Part shown: positions 36,661-48,759 of the stretch, one piece after another
How the letters are laid out: every line of letters begins with the position of its first letter
Position numbering within the stretch: the first letter of the stretch is position 1
NCBI RefSeq assembly: GCF_000340215.1
Contig: NW_006921532.1
Location: 5,745,094-5,809,093 of the forward strand
Direction of reading: 5' to 3'
Source of the DNA: Pseudocercospora fijiensis CIRAD86
Taxonomy: Eukaryota > Ascomycota > Dothideomycetes > Mycosphaerellales > Mycosphaerellaceae
Length of the DNA stretch: 64,000 nucleotides
Position numbers and translations under genes: made by a program
Notes under the pieces: generated by a model
What the model was told of the DNA's origin: nothing
Seen by the model: only the letters and a program-made list of their open reading frames with translations
The model's database searches: none

Positions 36661-39600
36661 GGCTCGGCGCTCTGATTGGTTAGTTCGGATTCGGGCTCGG
36701 GTAGATCCGCTTCCGGCGGCGATGCTTGCGATAGCATTATTACCGAGATTCGTGTACTAGGTAGTCGTTGCACTGTTATGCTCGCTATTGCTTCGAGCAT
36801 TCGTCTCCTTAGTATAGAGCCTAGAAACTAGCCTTGTCGTACGGAGCGGCGCACCTTTAGATATAACCTATTCAAGCTACATTAACTTATAGCGTAGATT
36901 GCCGGTCTTACAACCGCGCTATAGCGTTTCCCGAAGAGCGCTTAGAAGCAGCAAGGATATCCTCGTAGGACTTGCAGCTAGTGTTTCCGATATAACTAGT
37001 AAATACGACTCGGTTGCCCTTCTAGTTAGCGATAGTTCCTTCCTAGGAGCTATCGTCGCAGTTGCGCTAGATACCCCGGGTTATACGAGACTATAGACGA
37101 CCTAGAATAATTGGCGTGTTCGGGTCGGCGGCAATCTAGAAGGTAAAGGAAAAGTATATACCGAAAGCGTCTACTATAACATTGTAGCAGGCACCTACTA
37201 GCGCAACCTCTCTATTTACTCCCTATATACTAAGGGAAATATCTCTGTTTATTAGCAGTCGGAGCTATTTAGCCTAGCGCTCACTTATAATAAGTAACTC
37301 TAAGCTATTATTAAGCATTGCTAGCAACTGCTAACTATAGCTTCCGATAGTAACTTGAATGTAGATAGCGGGAACGACGGTAAAGGAACGGGTAACTGCG
37401 GAAAGGTCTATATTATTAGGGATAGAGTAAAGTTCCTTAGGTCGAGGAGGTCCTACTCGACCGATTTGTTAGCTAGTAAATCGGACAGCCTTAATAGAAA
37501 CTGAAACCGAAGTAGAGTCGGCATTATTATTATCCCCTCGGCCTATCTCCTCAATCCCCTCTTCGTTAGCATTATCGATAGTCTCCTAGCTCTCGTAGAT
37601 TACTAATTCGCCTTCTGCTAACTCCTAGGCCCCTGAAAATTTAGGAAGGAACTATAGGGAAGAGACGTCGATATAGTCCTCTCGCCCCTATTTGCGTCGG
37701 AGGGCTGCAAGGTCTTTTATAAAGGTAGCATCGTTAGGAATCCGGCTCTAGAACAGGTTAGTAGGCAAACCGTATACTAGAAGCTCCCCTATAGACACGT
37801 TGGACTTGAGGTCTAGGAACTATAAAGCCTAGAAGAGAGCATTTGCCTTTATATCGTAAGAGTTAGTAGGCCCGGCACTATACTTCTTTATATACCTATT
37901 AAAGCGAAAGCTCTTTAGGTCGGCTGACTTTCGCTTGTAGGCCGGCGGGTTGGCTAGGCCTAGGGTACTACTAATATCGGTAGCAACATCCTCTATATCG
38001 ATATCGGGAGTCTCTAGGACCTCCGGAGTAGCTATACTAGCTCGGGTTACACGGTCTTCAGCTGTCTAGAGTGTCTTAGTCTTAGCGACTGATTCTCGCT
38101 GTTTCTTAGCCTTATTAGCTACCTGCTTCTTAAGTATCCTAGTAGGGGCTGCCGCACTAGGGCGGGTAGGGTTCTACGGGCTCTTGCCCTTGCCCTAGGA
38201 CTAGGTTTGGGACGACTAAGTTTAGGACCTTGTAGCAGCGTAGACATCTATACTGTTCTTAGTAACCGCGTAAACATTAGTAACTGCGTCCGGGTCCTAA
38301 GACACAAAGTTGACTTTAACAGGCTTAGTAGTACCGTCACTGCTTCGCTCCTTAACCTGTTTTGCCCTAACCTTCTAAGTCTCTCGTTTAGCAATAGCGG
38401 CGAGGGTACTGTTCCTAGTATCCTTAAACTCGATCTTGCTGCTATACTTCTTCTCTAGAAGACTCCTAAGTTAAGGCAGCTTCGGGGCTCTGCGATCCCA
38501 CTCGAAGTTAATCTTATCGCCGGTGTCGGTGTAGTAGAACCGACTATTCACTTACATAACGAGCTTCCTCTTAAGAAGCTCCTTCTAGATAGGGTAGTCT
38601 AATTGAACATATTTGAAACCGCCGCACATCTAGCACTTACTATCCAAGTCCGAATAGATCTTCCGCATAGCGTAGACGTTAACTAAAGGGGCCTTAGGGT
38701 AGTTAGGATCGGAGACCTAGTAGACTAGTAGTACATCCTTTAGTATACTAGTATTAAGGACCTCCCTAACTCGCTGTAGTGCTTTCGCATTAAGGTTGAG
38801 CTAGGCTAGGGATTTAGCCAAGTCCGCAACGTCCTAAGAATGCTTAGTAACAGTAGGAGTTACGGTACTAGGACCACTTTGCGATTCAGGAAGAAACTTA
38901 GGCCCTCTAGTTCCCGAGGCATCGTTCCTTACCTAGGCTAGGTTATTCCGGTCCTCGCCGTAAATGAACTTCTTTGCGTCGGCGGAGCTATTAATGTCGT
39001 CCTTAACAGCCTCTAGGACCTCTTTATACTTCCTAAAGGTCTCGGGATTAGCTTCGCTAAGCTTATAGCGACGGAAGATACGCTTAGCCGTAGACTACGG
39101 CAACCCTTTAAGGAGCAGCCTCGTTCTCTAAGAATTCTCGAGGTCCTACTAGTCGATGCCGTCCGCTAACTTAATAAACTCGCGGACGTACTCCTTTAGG
39201 TCGTCATCTTCGGTACGCCTCTCTATATAGAGGTTCTCAAGCTACGTACGACTGCCTTTAATGCGACGGCTGTCGCGATCCCGATACTCCCTTATAAAGG
39301 CCTACTTAAAGACCTCCTAGTCGGCATCAGACTTGTCGTCCTTTTCTAGGTAGCCAACTAGGGTTCTAAGGGTTCGGTAAAGCTTAGTAATAGTAGTCCT
39401 CGTAAGGGACCGGACCTTGTACTAGTCCGACTCCTCTTCGAGTCCGTACTCGGCTAAGTTGTCCTCAAAGCGTTCTACGTACGCCGTAGCGTTCTACCCT
39501 TCGAATAGAGGGTTCCTACTGCTTCCTAGCTCTAGCGGGCGACGCCTATTCTAACGGAGAAGGTTAGTTTGCCCTTGAATTATCTTTATAACGACATTGT

Positions 39601-39810
39601 AGAGGGCCTCGGGCGTAGAAGGCTCGACAGCCCCTAGTTCGATAGCGCTTATAACAACTAGTCGTCGCCTGATTTCTTCGTTGATAGGGTCCGGTAGGTT
39701 ATTAGATTCCGAAGATTCCGCTAATTCGTAATGCTCGCTTTCGCTAGAGCTTATTCGATTGTTGTAAAGTAGTTAAAATAAAATGCTATAGGAAAGTGTT
39801 TTTAGTATGT
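36661..39810 (-). pseudogene. Gypsy C gag and protease
   Basis: The minus-strand frame starts near 39810, where ATA may be a RIPed ATG. It opens with an acidic Ser/Glu segment (S-E-S-E-H-Y-E-L near 39730), then a capsid-like domain (A-Y-V-E-R-F-E-D-N-L-A-E-Y near 39470), a cysteine motif near 38625-38645 (C-x-M-C-G-G, zinc knuckle-like), a charged linker, and a retropepsin-like region near 37300-37380 reading M-L-N-N-S-L-E-L where L-D-S-G-S-E is typical. It then reads into the palindrome and possibly on into pol. Domain order and the LTR context make the call firm; the start is not. Confidence 0.85.
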
Positions 39811-40553
39811 ATTGTAGGTTTGGTTTGTTTCGATATTGCTGTGCGAGAAAATGGTATACTAGGCTGTTTTCTTCTAATGTTACCCCCGGGGTAGCATTAG
39901 AGTTTAGCCTCCTAGGGGTCGCCTATACACCCCTAGGAGCTGAGTTTAGTATTAGACGAAAGCCGCTCGGAGGGAGAGACTACAATCTCTATTCATACCT
40001 AGATCCTAGAAACCAGCTCGTATCTCCTTTAGCTAGGCGGGGGGGCGGGGACCTTCTTTTTCTAGTAGAAGGCTAAGTACTATCCGAACGAGGCAGCGAA
40101 TCCCGAAACAATCTACCCGGTTAACAGGGGAACTGTCTAGGCATCCGACCTGCAATCTAGAAATTGCTATCGTATAGATAGTCTTAGCAAACTAAGCAAG
40201 GCCGATAGGTGATTAGTCTATCTCCTCCTTAGGCGTGCGGTAGCTTATCTCGAGCAAGCGGTGCTAAATAGGTCTTCGACCCGGAGCCGAGTCCTTAGAA
40301 GCTAGCTATAGTTATAGACTAGGCCCTGAGCTATAACAGTCCTAAGGGTTTACAGCTTTTCGGGGTTAAAGCGATGCCCTCGTCAAGAGGTTTCTCTGCT
40401 TATCGTAACGGCCCCTTAAGATACTTCGGTATCGTCCGTATCGTAGGCTCTTATCGTGCCCTCGCTTCGGTTATAGCTATTCGTGCCTAGAGACTACCTT
40501 TAACATACCCGAACCTGTTAGATATAAAGAGATAGCCCCACCTTCGGCTCTAA
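39811..40553. other. Gypsy C 5' leader
   Basis: About 740 bp between gag and 5' LTR. It contains the palindrome at 39874-39900 and the candidate primer-binding site next to 40554. No coding domain recognised. Confidence 0.6.
39874..39900. other. Palindrome upstream of Gypsy C gag
   Basis: Arms CTAATGTTACCCC and GGGGTAGCATTAG with a single mismatched pair; the best-preserved copy in the window. Confidence 0.78.
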
Positions 40554-40832
40554 TAAAGGACGGAAACCAACACCACTACCACTACTCGTAGCAATAGTAT
40601 AGGCTACCGAGGGTAACATAACCTATAGCAATATAGGCAGCTATGTTTAGCAAGATAGGATGACGAGACTGTCGCTTAGGCTAATAACTAGAGCCCTGCA
40701 ATATAGGCATTGTGGAAGTGTGACATAAACAATATGCTGTACGAGGTTAATAATCTATCTACTCTATAGAAGGAGGCCTCTTATGTAGGCTCAAAACTAG
40801 CCTATAGGTGTGGGGCCGGTTACTAGCTAATA
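40554..40832 (-). repeat. Gypsy C 5' LTR (279 bp)
   Basis: Second LTR copy, less RIPed than the left one (more CA kept, for example ACCACTACCACTACTCG). Followed by GTAG, where D gag resumes. Confidence 0.92.
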
Positions 40833-41861
40833 GTAGCCTCGATTATTATTACGTAGCTCTGCCCGATTGTTACAGTTAGAAGCGTACTCTTTTTAGCGTC
40901 CCTCCCTCGCTAGGGCTTGCCTATCGTTTCCTTAATCTCGGCGCTAATACTAGTTTTAATTAGTATAGCTACTATTTCTAGGGCGCTTATTGCCGTAGCC
41001 GCCGGCGTAACCGCGACCTAAATTGTCGCGATATCCGTATGCTACTACGGCGTACCGATCGTCGAACCTACCGGCGTAACCGCGACCTAAAGTATCGTAA
41101 TACGCGCCTAAAGAATCGGCGTACCGGTCGCTATTGCGAGCGTTTCGGTATTATAACTTACCGTTGTACCTATTATAGCCTCGTACTATACCGTAGCTAT
41201 CGGACTATATATACCTATAGCACTATGCTTTATACTTGTCTTCTACAGCTCGCGTAAAAGTGTAAATCGTATTACTTAGCGAAGGCTTGTCGAGCTTGTC
41301 TTATAGGCGGGGTTTAAATCGCAACTATATCTAGCAGAGAAGAGCGTACGGTCTATTAGGGTCTGTCTCGAGACCTGCCTCGCGTACGTAGCGGATATAG
41401 TTTATAATAAACTACTAGGGTGCCCTACGGTTGCGTATATCCTATACTATATAAGATTCGGCGTATAGCTTGTCCTAGGCCTCGATAATAGATCTACTAA
41501 ACTTGTCCCTTAGGGCTTTGTACTAGCGCTCGATGCCTTCTCCTCTACGAATTGTATTACGATTATTGCTTATAAGCTCGTAAATAAACTATTACTATAC
41601 GGCCCTACGGAGGCACTTCGTAAGCTAGGTACGTACTATATAGGCGTAATTAACTACTGCGTAATCGCAAGCGGCGTCTAGAAAGAGGTACACTAAAGTA
41701 AAGGTAACCTTATTGCCGTACGTATAGATGTCCTAGCTATTAGAGTCTACGTATAGTGCGTCTAGATAGAAGTACCCGATATCTATAGGATTAAATCTCT
41801 CTAAGCGCTAGGAACGCTACGGGCTATAATAGGGCGAGCGGATAAAGCGGAAATTGTCTAT
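40833..41861 (-). pseudogene. Gypsy D gag, C-terminal fragment
   Basis: The minus-strand frame continues from 48760 across B1 (P-Y-Y-I-D-N-F-R-F at the junction). It includes a capsid-like stretch (L-D-A-L-Y-V-D-S-N near 41750), then a Tyr/Arg/Gly/Asn-rich tail (41250-40900). It breaks at the insertion of element C and resumes at 28561, joined through G-Y-E-V-R with a single GTAG copy. No clear zinc knuckle is visible. Confidence 0.8.
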
Positions 41862-42207
41862 TGTTACGGTTACTCGCGACAGATCGTTAGGTGACTTCTT
41901 ATTACGTGCAAGCCGAGGCTTCTTTAGAGAGGCTAATACAAGCGGGAGGCAGAGACAGAATAATTGGTATAAAGGTAATTCCAATTAGTAAGTAGGTAAT
42001 ATAAGTTAAACGCCTCGAGCTATAAGGGCATCCCGGCGTTCCTAAATATAAAGGAGACATCTTGTCTATAGTCGTAAGCGACGTAAGCGACGCTGTCGCT
42101 CTCGACCGCTCCTATCGCTCCTAGTAAGATAGAGCGATAGCTTAGCCTACTAGTCTTAGCGTCGCTCTAAGATTATATAAGGACTCTAACTAATCAGATC
42201 CGTAATA
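41862..42207 (-). repeat. Gypsy B1 3' LTR (346 bp)
   Basis: Starts TGTTACGGTTACTCGCG and keeps more CA/TG than the other B1 LTR. The polypurine tract lies at its right edge (AGGAGGGGGATAG on minus). Confidence 0.94.
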
Positions 42208-42269
42208 CTATCCCCCTCCTTAAGCGGGATAGTCCCTTATTCCGGAACTTTCTAATTCCAACTTCTTTG

Positions 42270-42856
42270 CTATACTAAAGTTATTAAAGGACTTGTCTTC
42301 TCGTTAGCGTAAGGAAAATATCGTAAATAACATCCTTGCCGACTACCTCGAAATGCCGATCCGCTACTTTTATTACGAATAGGCCGATAAATCCTATAAA
42401 GTCGATCTCCGTTCCGGTCGCTGCTCCGAGTGCGCCCTATACGGCTAGTCCTATAATATACAAGTTACTCGTATAGAGTATAAAAAAATCCGGAAGGCGC
42501 GCCTAAAGATAGCTAAAGATCTCGAAGCGGCCGAAGAGGAGGAGGACCTCCTTACGCGGAAGCTTTTCGAGCACCGCGTAAAGGTCCGTCGCTTACGCAA
42601 GTCGTTACGTATAAAGGAGGATCGGGAGGTACAAGCTCTTAAGGTAGAGGAAGCCTCTATTTAATAGGCGGAGGAGCTCGAAAGAGAGCTAGGCTCTTCG
42701 CCTATAGAGCCGATAATATTCTCGTTGCCTACTAACGAGCCGTTTCCCTTAGATAGCCGATTATAGATGTCGCCTTATAACTAGAGTCGTCTAGATAGGA
42801 CGTCCTAGCCTACCTCTAAAATTCCTAGTAGGAGTACCGAGAGTCTAGTATCCTAA
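42270..42856 (+). pseudogene. B1 antisense ORF with Cys motif and coiled coil
   Basis: This lies between the pol end and the 3' LTR but on the strand opposite to the element's genes. The frame of about 195 codons contains R-C-S-E-C near 42420 (Cys-x-x-Cys), then a long charged helix region (K-A-R-L-K-I-A-K-D-L-E-A-A-E-E-E-E-D and R-R-L-R-K-S-L) likely to form a coiled coil, a Ser/Pro-rich end, and TAA at 42854-42856. From memory this resembles small fungal proteins with a C-S-E-C zinc-like motif plus coiled coil; I could not check that. The same ORF is present in B2. A few RIP stops are present. Function unknown. Confidence 0.65.
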
Positions 42857-42976
42857 AGGTATGTATTTTTAATGTTTCCTATCTATTTTATCTTCTAGCT
42901 AGTTAGTCTAGTAGTATGATTCTTAGCTATAAAAGACATAGTTGCTAGGTATACTATTAGAGTCCCCGCTCCTCGA

Positions 42977-43063
42977 GCTATACTGCCCTAGGTCGTTAAG
43001 AACTCTAAGGCGCTATAATCGATAGGGTCTAAGAGGTCGTAGGTTCAATTCCTATACTAGTTA
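42977..43063 (+). tRNA. tRNA-like sequence in B1, antisense to the element
   Basis: Contains a perfect polymerase III B box (GGTTCAATTCC, 43042-43052) inside a good T-arm (stem GTAGG/CCTAT, 7-base loop), with an A-box-like TGCCCTAGG about 55 bases upstream. The acceptor stem does not pair well, so this is probably a degenerate tRNA or tRNA-derived piece. An identical copy lies in B2. Confidence 0.4.
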
Positions 43064-43075
43064 TTTCCTTTTTAT

Positions 43076-46000
43076 CTAGTTTTGATATTTTTTGATTATC
43101 TGCTAATAGTTCTATAGGTTTTCTTTTAGTTCCTAAGTGTTTTCTAAATGTAGGTATCCTTTCTATTTAATAAGGTATTTCTAACCTTGCTAATCTAGGA
43201 TCTTTTCGACTTTAAACTCATTTTCTTCCTTAGGTTAGAAGTGAAATGTTTCTTAATACGGTGTTTCGGCGTCTGCAGGTTCTAGTATAGAGATATAGAA
43301 TACTAGGTAGATTTTTGCGTCGTCCGGTAGTTTGAGTCGGTAATTAACTAGTCCTTTAGGCTTATCAATTAAAAATAGCCCGACTTTAACGTAGTCTAGT
43401 TTCTTAGTCGATCTCCGGGTTTTTAGATTCTTTATTAGGAGGTAGACCTTATCCCCCTTTTTTAGCTAAAGTGCTATTTTTCGTTTAGCATTATATAGTC
43501 CCGTAATCTTTTCCTAAGACTCGGCAATTGCCCTTTACAATTCTTTATATACCTGCTTTAAGTCTTCTAAAGCGACTATCGCTTTATCCGCGTATAGATA
43601 CTATAAATACTGTTCCCTAAACAGCTGCGGATGTTTCCTAAAATTAGCGAAGAATAGTGTCTCTTTCGTAGTCTTAGATTGTTAGTTGTTTAGTGCAAGT
43701 TGTGCTATAGGCAATAGCGATGCCTAATTGTTTTATACGTAATTGACGTAGTGCCGTAAGTATACCTCTAAGGCCTAATTCTTAACTTCCGTTTAGCCGT
43801 CTATCTATAGATAGTATGCCGTTAATAGCTTGTGCTTAATTCTAAGTGTCGCTATAAGCGTCTTCTAGTAGTTTGACGTAAAGAGCTTGTCTCTGTCCGT
43901 AATATAGGTCTTTAGAAATCCGTAGTATCGTACAAGTCTATCTAGTACGAGGTATCCGAGTTGCTCTGCCGTACTTGCTTCGTTAGCAGGAATAAAGTAT
44001 ACATATTTCGTAAGCCTATCGACTATAACAAGTATTATATCGTAGCTATGTCCTATAACCGGATCCTTAGACTTCGGTAGCTTCGTAATAAAGTCTATTA
44101 TAACTTCGTCCTATAGTTTATCTAGTAGCGTCCTAAATTGGATATGTCTATATCTAGCGTGTCTATTAGCCTTGTTACGCTAGCATTGTAGACATTTCTT
44201 AATATATTCTAGGACTCGTTGTCGCATATATAGGAATCCGAAGCTTCGCTTAACTAGTTCTATTGTTTTTGAAACTCTAGGGTATCTATTTTCTAGTCCG
44301 TCGTAGTGTTGTCGTATACACTCCGTAACTCGTTCCTTAGGTACTTAGTATTTCCTATATTCGATTAGGAACTGTTCTTCTATGTCCTAAAGAACTCGTA
44401 TAATGTAGTTGAATTCTTTTGTGTTAGCACTAAGGCTTCCGTCTTGGTTTGCTTTTAATATCTGCTACTGCACTAGTTCGTGACCCTCTATATAGTCGCT
44501 ACGGCGGCTTAGTGCGTCGGCTCGTCCGTTCTCGCGTCCTAGGGTATAGCGGATTTCGAACTTATACTGCCCTAGTAGCTCCGACTAGCGGGCCTGTCTT
44601 CGGGTTAGTACTTTAGTCGTAGTAAAGTAAGTTAGATTCTTATAATTAGAAAGAATCGTAAGACTTAGTGCTCCTTCCGCGTATACTCGCTAGTATTATA
44701 GTAATATAACTATTACAAGTAGCTCCTTATTATAGATGTCGTAGTTCTATTCCGCGGGTAATATCTTTCTCGAGTAATAGGCTACCGGGTGTCGTTTCCC
44801 GTTATGTTCCTATATAAGATATACTCCTATAGCCCTATCCGACGCGTCTGTTTCTATCTAGACCGCCTTACTCCTATCGAATAATCGTAGCGTTAGCGCA
44901 GAAACGCATTGCTTCTTTAGCTACCTAAACGCTTCGTCTTCCTTCGTGCTCTAGTTCTATTACTTGTCTTTCTTTATAAGCTCCGTAAAGGGTGCCGCTA
45001 TCTTAGAGTAGCCCTCGATGAATTTTCTATTATAGTTAGCTAATCCTAGGAATAATTATACGTCTTTAACGTATATAGGCGTTAGCTATTCCTATATTAA
45101 CTTAGTTTTTCCTAGATCGATCCTGATTCCTATAGTACTAATAATAAATCCTAGGAATTTGACTTCCTTCTTATAGAATTCGCATTTCTTAGGTGCAGTC
45201 TTAAATCCTACTTAAGTAAATCGTTCAAAGACGTCCTATACTATTCGTATATAGTCCGCGAGAGCTCTTTTAGTATAGACTAAGATATCGTCTATATATG
45301 CGATAACGCATATATCTAGAAGGTCTCGGAGGACTTCGTTTACAAGGTCTTAATATAACGCTAGGGCATTTGTAAGTCCTATAGGCATAACTAAGAATTC
45401 GTAAAGCCCGTATCTTGTTCGGAATGCTGTCATCTATTCGTATCCGGCTGCTATACGTATTGCGTAAAACGTATCGCGTAGGTTAATCTTCGTATACTAG
45501 TCTAATCTAGTTAATCGGTCTTGCATTTCTTCGATGTTCGGTAGTAGGTACCGATTCTTAATTGTAATGTCGTTAAGTCGTCTAAAATCGACTACTAGCC
45601 GTCCTTCGTCTAATCCGGCTTTCGGAACGAATATTACTAGTAAGGCTGCTAAGGATGTCGACTTCCGTATCTAGCCTTTTTCTAATTTCTCTTTTAGCTA
45701 CTTATCTAGGGTTTTGAGCTCTTTCTTAGACATTGCGTATAAGGGTCCCTATAGAGGCTCTTTCCTAGGCTATAAGTATATCTTATAATCCTATAGTTGG
45801 TGTTTAGGTAAGGCTACCTTGCCTCTCTCCTCTTTAAAGAGTCGCTTCTACTTACTATACTCTTTAGGAATGTCTAGGTCCGAGATTCTGGTTTTATTCT
45901 TCGATAGCGTATAACTTCTATCCTTCCCGTAATTATTATTATAACCCTCCTAACCTAACGGTGGTATCGATCCGGGTTAAATACGGTTCTCCGTAATTCC

Positions 46001-48380
46001 TATCGACGTAAACGTCTTACGAATCGTCCTACGTTTATTAATCTTATCTGCCTACGAACGCTGCCGCTATATAGGTTGAATGCCGATTATATAGTCGCAT
46101 TCCTTAAATGTAAGTACTCCTTTTCTTTAGTCTACGACTAGGTTATGCTTTCTTAACTAAGGTATACCTAATACAATGTTATAACTAGCTATATTAGTAA
46201 CATCTAAGACAATCTCCTCGTAGTACTGTTAGATAGCTAGTAGTAACGGTATCGTTTCTCGTTCTATACTAGGTAGCGGTAACCTATCTACTACTATAAG
46301 TTTATACGCTCCTTCTCTTCTACTTCGGGTTGCGATCCCTCGGCTTTTAACGAATAATTCGGAGGTAAAGTTCCCGCTCGCTCCGGAATCTATTAATGCA
46401 CTCGTCGGGTGCCCGTTAACGATAACTTTTATACGGAAGACTGCTATTAATGCTTAAGCGCTTTCGGTATTAAGGAACTCTCTTAGAACGCTCTAATCTA
46501 GAGAGTTAGTCCGTTTCCCGACTAATTAGTAGCCTAACGTTGTTCTAACTAGTTACGGATCCGTAGTCCTGCCGTTCGTACTTCTTCGGCATATAATTTT
46601 TCCTTAAGGGTATCGTTATATATATCTTGTCCTTACGCTACTATAGCCTTTCGGTATTACTAATTTAATCGCTAGACCGTCTAACGTATATCTTAAGTAA
46701 TAATCGTCCTTTCGTCGGGTAGAACGTATCCGTAGGGCGTAATCGTACTTCCTATCGGTACTCGCTCCGTAATGAAGTTATAGTACGTATAGTCTATAGG
46801 TATTCGGGGGTAATTCTAGAATTTTGCCCGTAAGCTTATCTAGAAATAATTAAATTGGATAGGATCGACCTTCCGTTATCCGTTAACCTTTAGAAACATT
46901 TCCTCGTATTTACGTACTAGATATAAGGCGATTGTTCGCGCTGCTATAGGTATATCTATTGTAAACGTAAGGATCGTATCGTCGTTAATCCCGAATTCGT
47001 CTTTACTTTCTTTATTCGTAGTTTCTTCCTCGGTATCTAGACTTCCTTCTGAATCTTCTTACTATTCCTCCTCTTACTAAGGGGACTCCGGTACTTCTAG
47101 GATAGCTCCTAACTCCTCCCTAGGAGGGAATAAAGCTTCCGGATCTCGGTTTTCTTTATCGTCGGTATCTAAGCAAGATTTATTAATCGTTTCTTCTTCT
47201 AACTAGGATTTCGCATCTTCTCGTACGAGTCGCCTAATCTAAAGGAAGAATCCTGCTTCTACTTTAGTAGAATAATGAATTTAGTATTAGTCGTTATAAT
47301 AGAATCTTTAGTAAAGGGCTCTATATACGGGTTCTTGTCGTCGTACTATTATATAGATTTGTCGTAGCTCTTCCTTTACGACCTCTACGTAGGTCCTCGG
47401 CGCGTTATTAATAGAGTATAGCTCTACTACTATTCGGTAGCCTTCTCTGCCCGAGTCCTTTCGTTATATTATATTAAACTGTTCGCGTCGCACTATATTC
47501 TTGCCGCGGCAGTTCCGTACTATATAACCTTCCTTACTATACGTATAGTAAGTCAATCTTCCTACTTTCTTAGGCGAACTCTTACCTTTTCTTCCTTTAA
47601 TTGCTCGACCCTTCTAGGTAGCGTCTAGCTCTATTAGTTACGTACCGTAGTAGTTGTTCCCTTTTAGTTTATCGTAGGTACTATAGTTTCGTCTATTATC
47701 GTATCTAGGAGTATAACTAGCTTTTCTAGAAGTCTTAGAATCGTAACGTCGTTCTAAAGCTCGTTCGTAGAGCCTATCGTCGAGATCGATCGTAACCTTA
47801 ACTAATGTTCCTATATTATCTATTTTTCTACCGTCGCGTATAAGCTCGTCTTTAACGTTATCCTTAAGACCTCGCCGATATATTGTTATAAGAGCTTTAT
47901 CGTCCTAATCCGTAAGTTAGGCGTATTCCTAAAATTTAGCGGCGTAATCGGTATATAACCCCTTTTAAGTTAAATATTAGATAACCCTAACTACGGTAGC
48001 AACTTCGTTAGAAGATCTAAAGACCTTCTTTATCGTACGCTTAAGATTTTCGTAGCTTACGAAGATTCTATCCGAATTATCGGTCCCGTTACTATCTAGA
48101 TAGGTCCTAAGAAATAGTTTAACCTAATGCTAAGCCCTACCTCGTATAAACGTCGTTACGAAGACTAGCTTTAAGTTATCTTAAACCTAGTTAAATATGA
48201 AATATATATCTATCTAGCTAACCTAGGTATCGAATTTGTTTCGGTCGCTATAATAAAAGTCTAGCTTTCCGATCTTAAGAGAATCGTTTCCGGTATAGGT
48301 TCCGAGTATATTGCTAGTACTAGAGGTAGTACGTCGAGTACTACCTGTCTCGCTAGGGGCGGGAGTTCCCCTTCCGACTT
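43076..48380 (-). pseudogene. Gypsy B1 gag-pol with chromodomain
   Basis: Minus-strand gag-pol homologous to B2 throughout. The RT box Y-I-D-D is intact at 45287-45298, its GAC-GAT codons offering no TpG to RIP. The integrase is complete, including the segment deleted from B2 (about 44071-44342, with C-L-Q-C-Q-R and I-I-D-F-I-T-K-L-P-K-S). The chromodomain lies near 43100-43230. The last codons read CAA-AAC-TAG, where B2 has TAA-AAC-TAG, showing the real stop is TAG at 43076-43078 and that RIP made the earlier TAA in B2. TAG/TAA elsewhere inactivate it. B1 is the better-preserved copy. Confidence 0.9.
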
Positions 48381-48413
48381 ATAATAAGGCACTTATCCTA
48401 AGGGCGTTTAAAG

Positions 48414-48759
48414 TATTACGGTTACTCGCGACAGATCGTTAGGTAACTTCTTATTACGTATAAGCCGAGGCTTCTTTAGAGAGGCTAATATAAGCGGGAG
48501 GTAGAGATAGAATAATTAGTATAAAGGTAATTCTAATTAGTAAGTAGGTAACATAAGTTAAACGCCTCGAGCTATAAGGGTATCCCGGCGTTCCTAAATA
48601 TAAAGGAGACATCTTGTCTATAGTCGTAAGCGACGTAAGCGACGCTATCGCTCTCGACCGCTCCTATCGCTCTTAGTAAGATAGAGCGACAGCTCAGCCT
48701 ACTAGTCTTAGCGTCGCTCTAAGATTATATAAGGACTCTAACTAATTAGATCCGTAACA
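48414..48759 (-). repeat. Gypsy B1 5' LTR (346 bp)
   Basis: Starts TATTACGG (RIPed TG) and ends CCGTAACA; flanked by TCTAT. Confidence 0.94.

Larger units (their letters stand above)
28566..40832 (-). mobile_element. Gypsy C: 12.3-kb LTR retrotransposon with extra ORFs and repeated palindromes
   Basis: Direct repeats 28566-28844 and 40554-40832 (279 bp each) are its LTRs. Ends TAAAGGACGG...CTAATA fit TG...CA after RIP. The flanking duplication is GTAG (28562-28565; 40833-40836), 4 bp by my reading. The polypurine tract (GAAAGGGAGGGA on minus) adjoins the left LTR, and a candidate primer-binding site (TAGAGCCGAAGGTGG) adjoins the right LTR, giving minus orientation. Order: 5' LTR, leader, gag-protease, RT-RNase H-integrase, a small hydrophobic ORF, an unidentified ORF of about 910 codons, 3' LTR. 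Palindromes sit at five positions between these parts. Confidence 0.92.
41862..48759 (-). mobile_element. Gypsy B1: complete chromovirus-type LTR retrotransposon
   Basis: LTRs 41862-42207 and 48414-48759 (346 bp each, TGTTACGG-type ends), TSD TCTAT at 41857-41861 and 48760-48764. Minus strand: gag, protease, RT, RNase H, integrase, chromodomain, then a 3' region carrying an antisense ORF and a tRNA-like sequence, polypurine tract and 3' LTR. LTR differences are RIP-type only. Same family as B2, in opposite orientation. Length 6,898 bp. Confidence 0.95.

Noticed and set aside
37068..37086. ACCCCGGGT core in Gypsy C protease region
   Set aside because: Only the central bases match; the flanking TAATG/CATTA arms of the repeated palindrome are missing.
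41039..41257. Plus-strand Arg/Tyr-rich open frame
   Set aside because: Opposite the Tyr/Arg/Gly/Asn-rich tail of Gypsy D gag on the minus strand.
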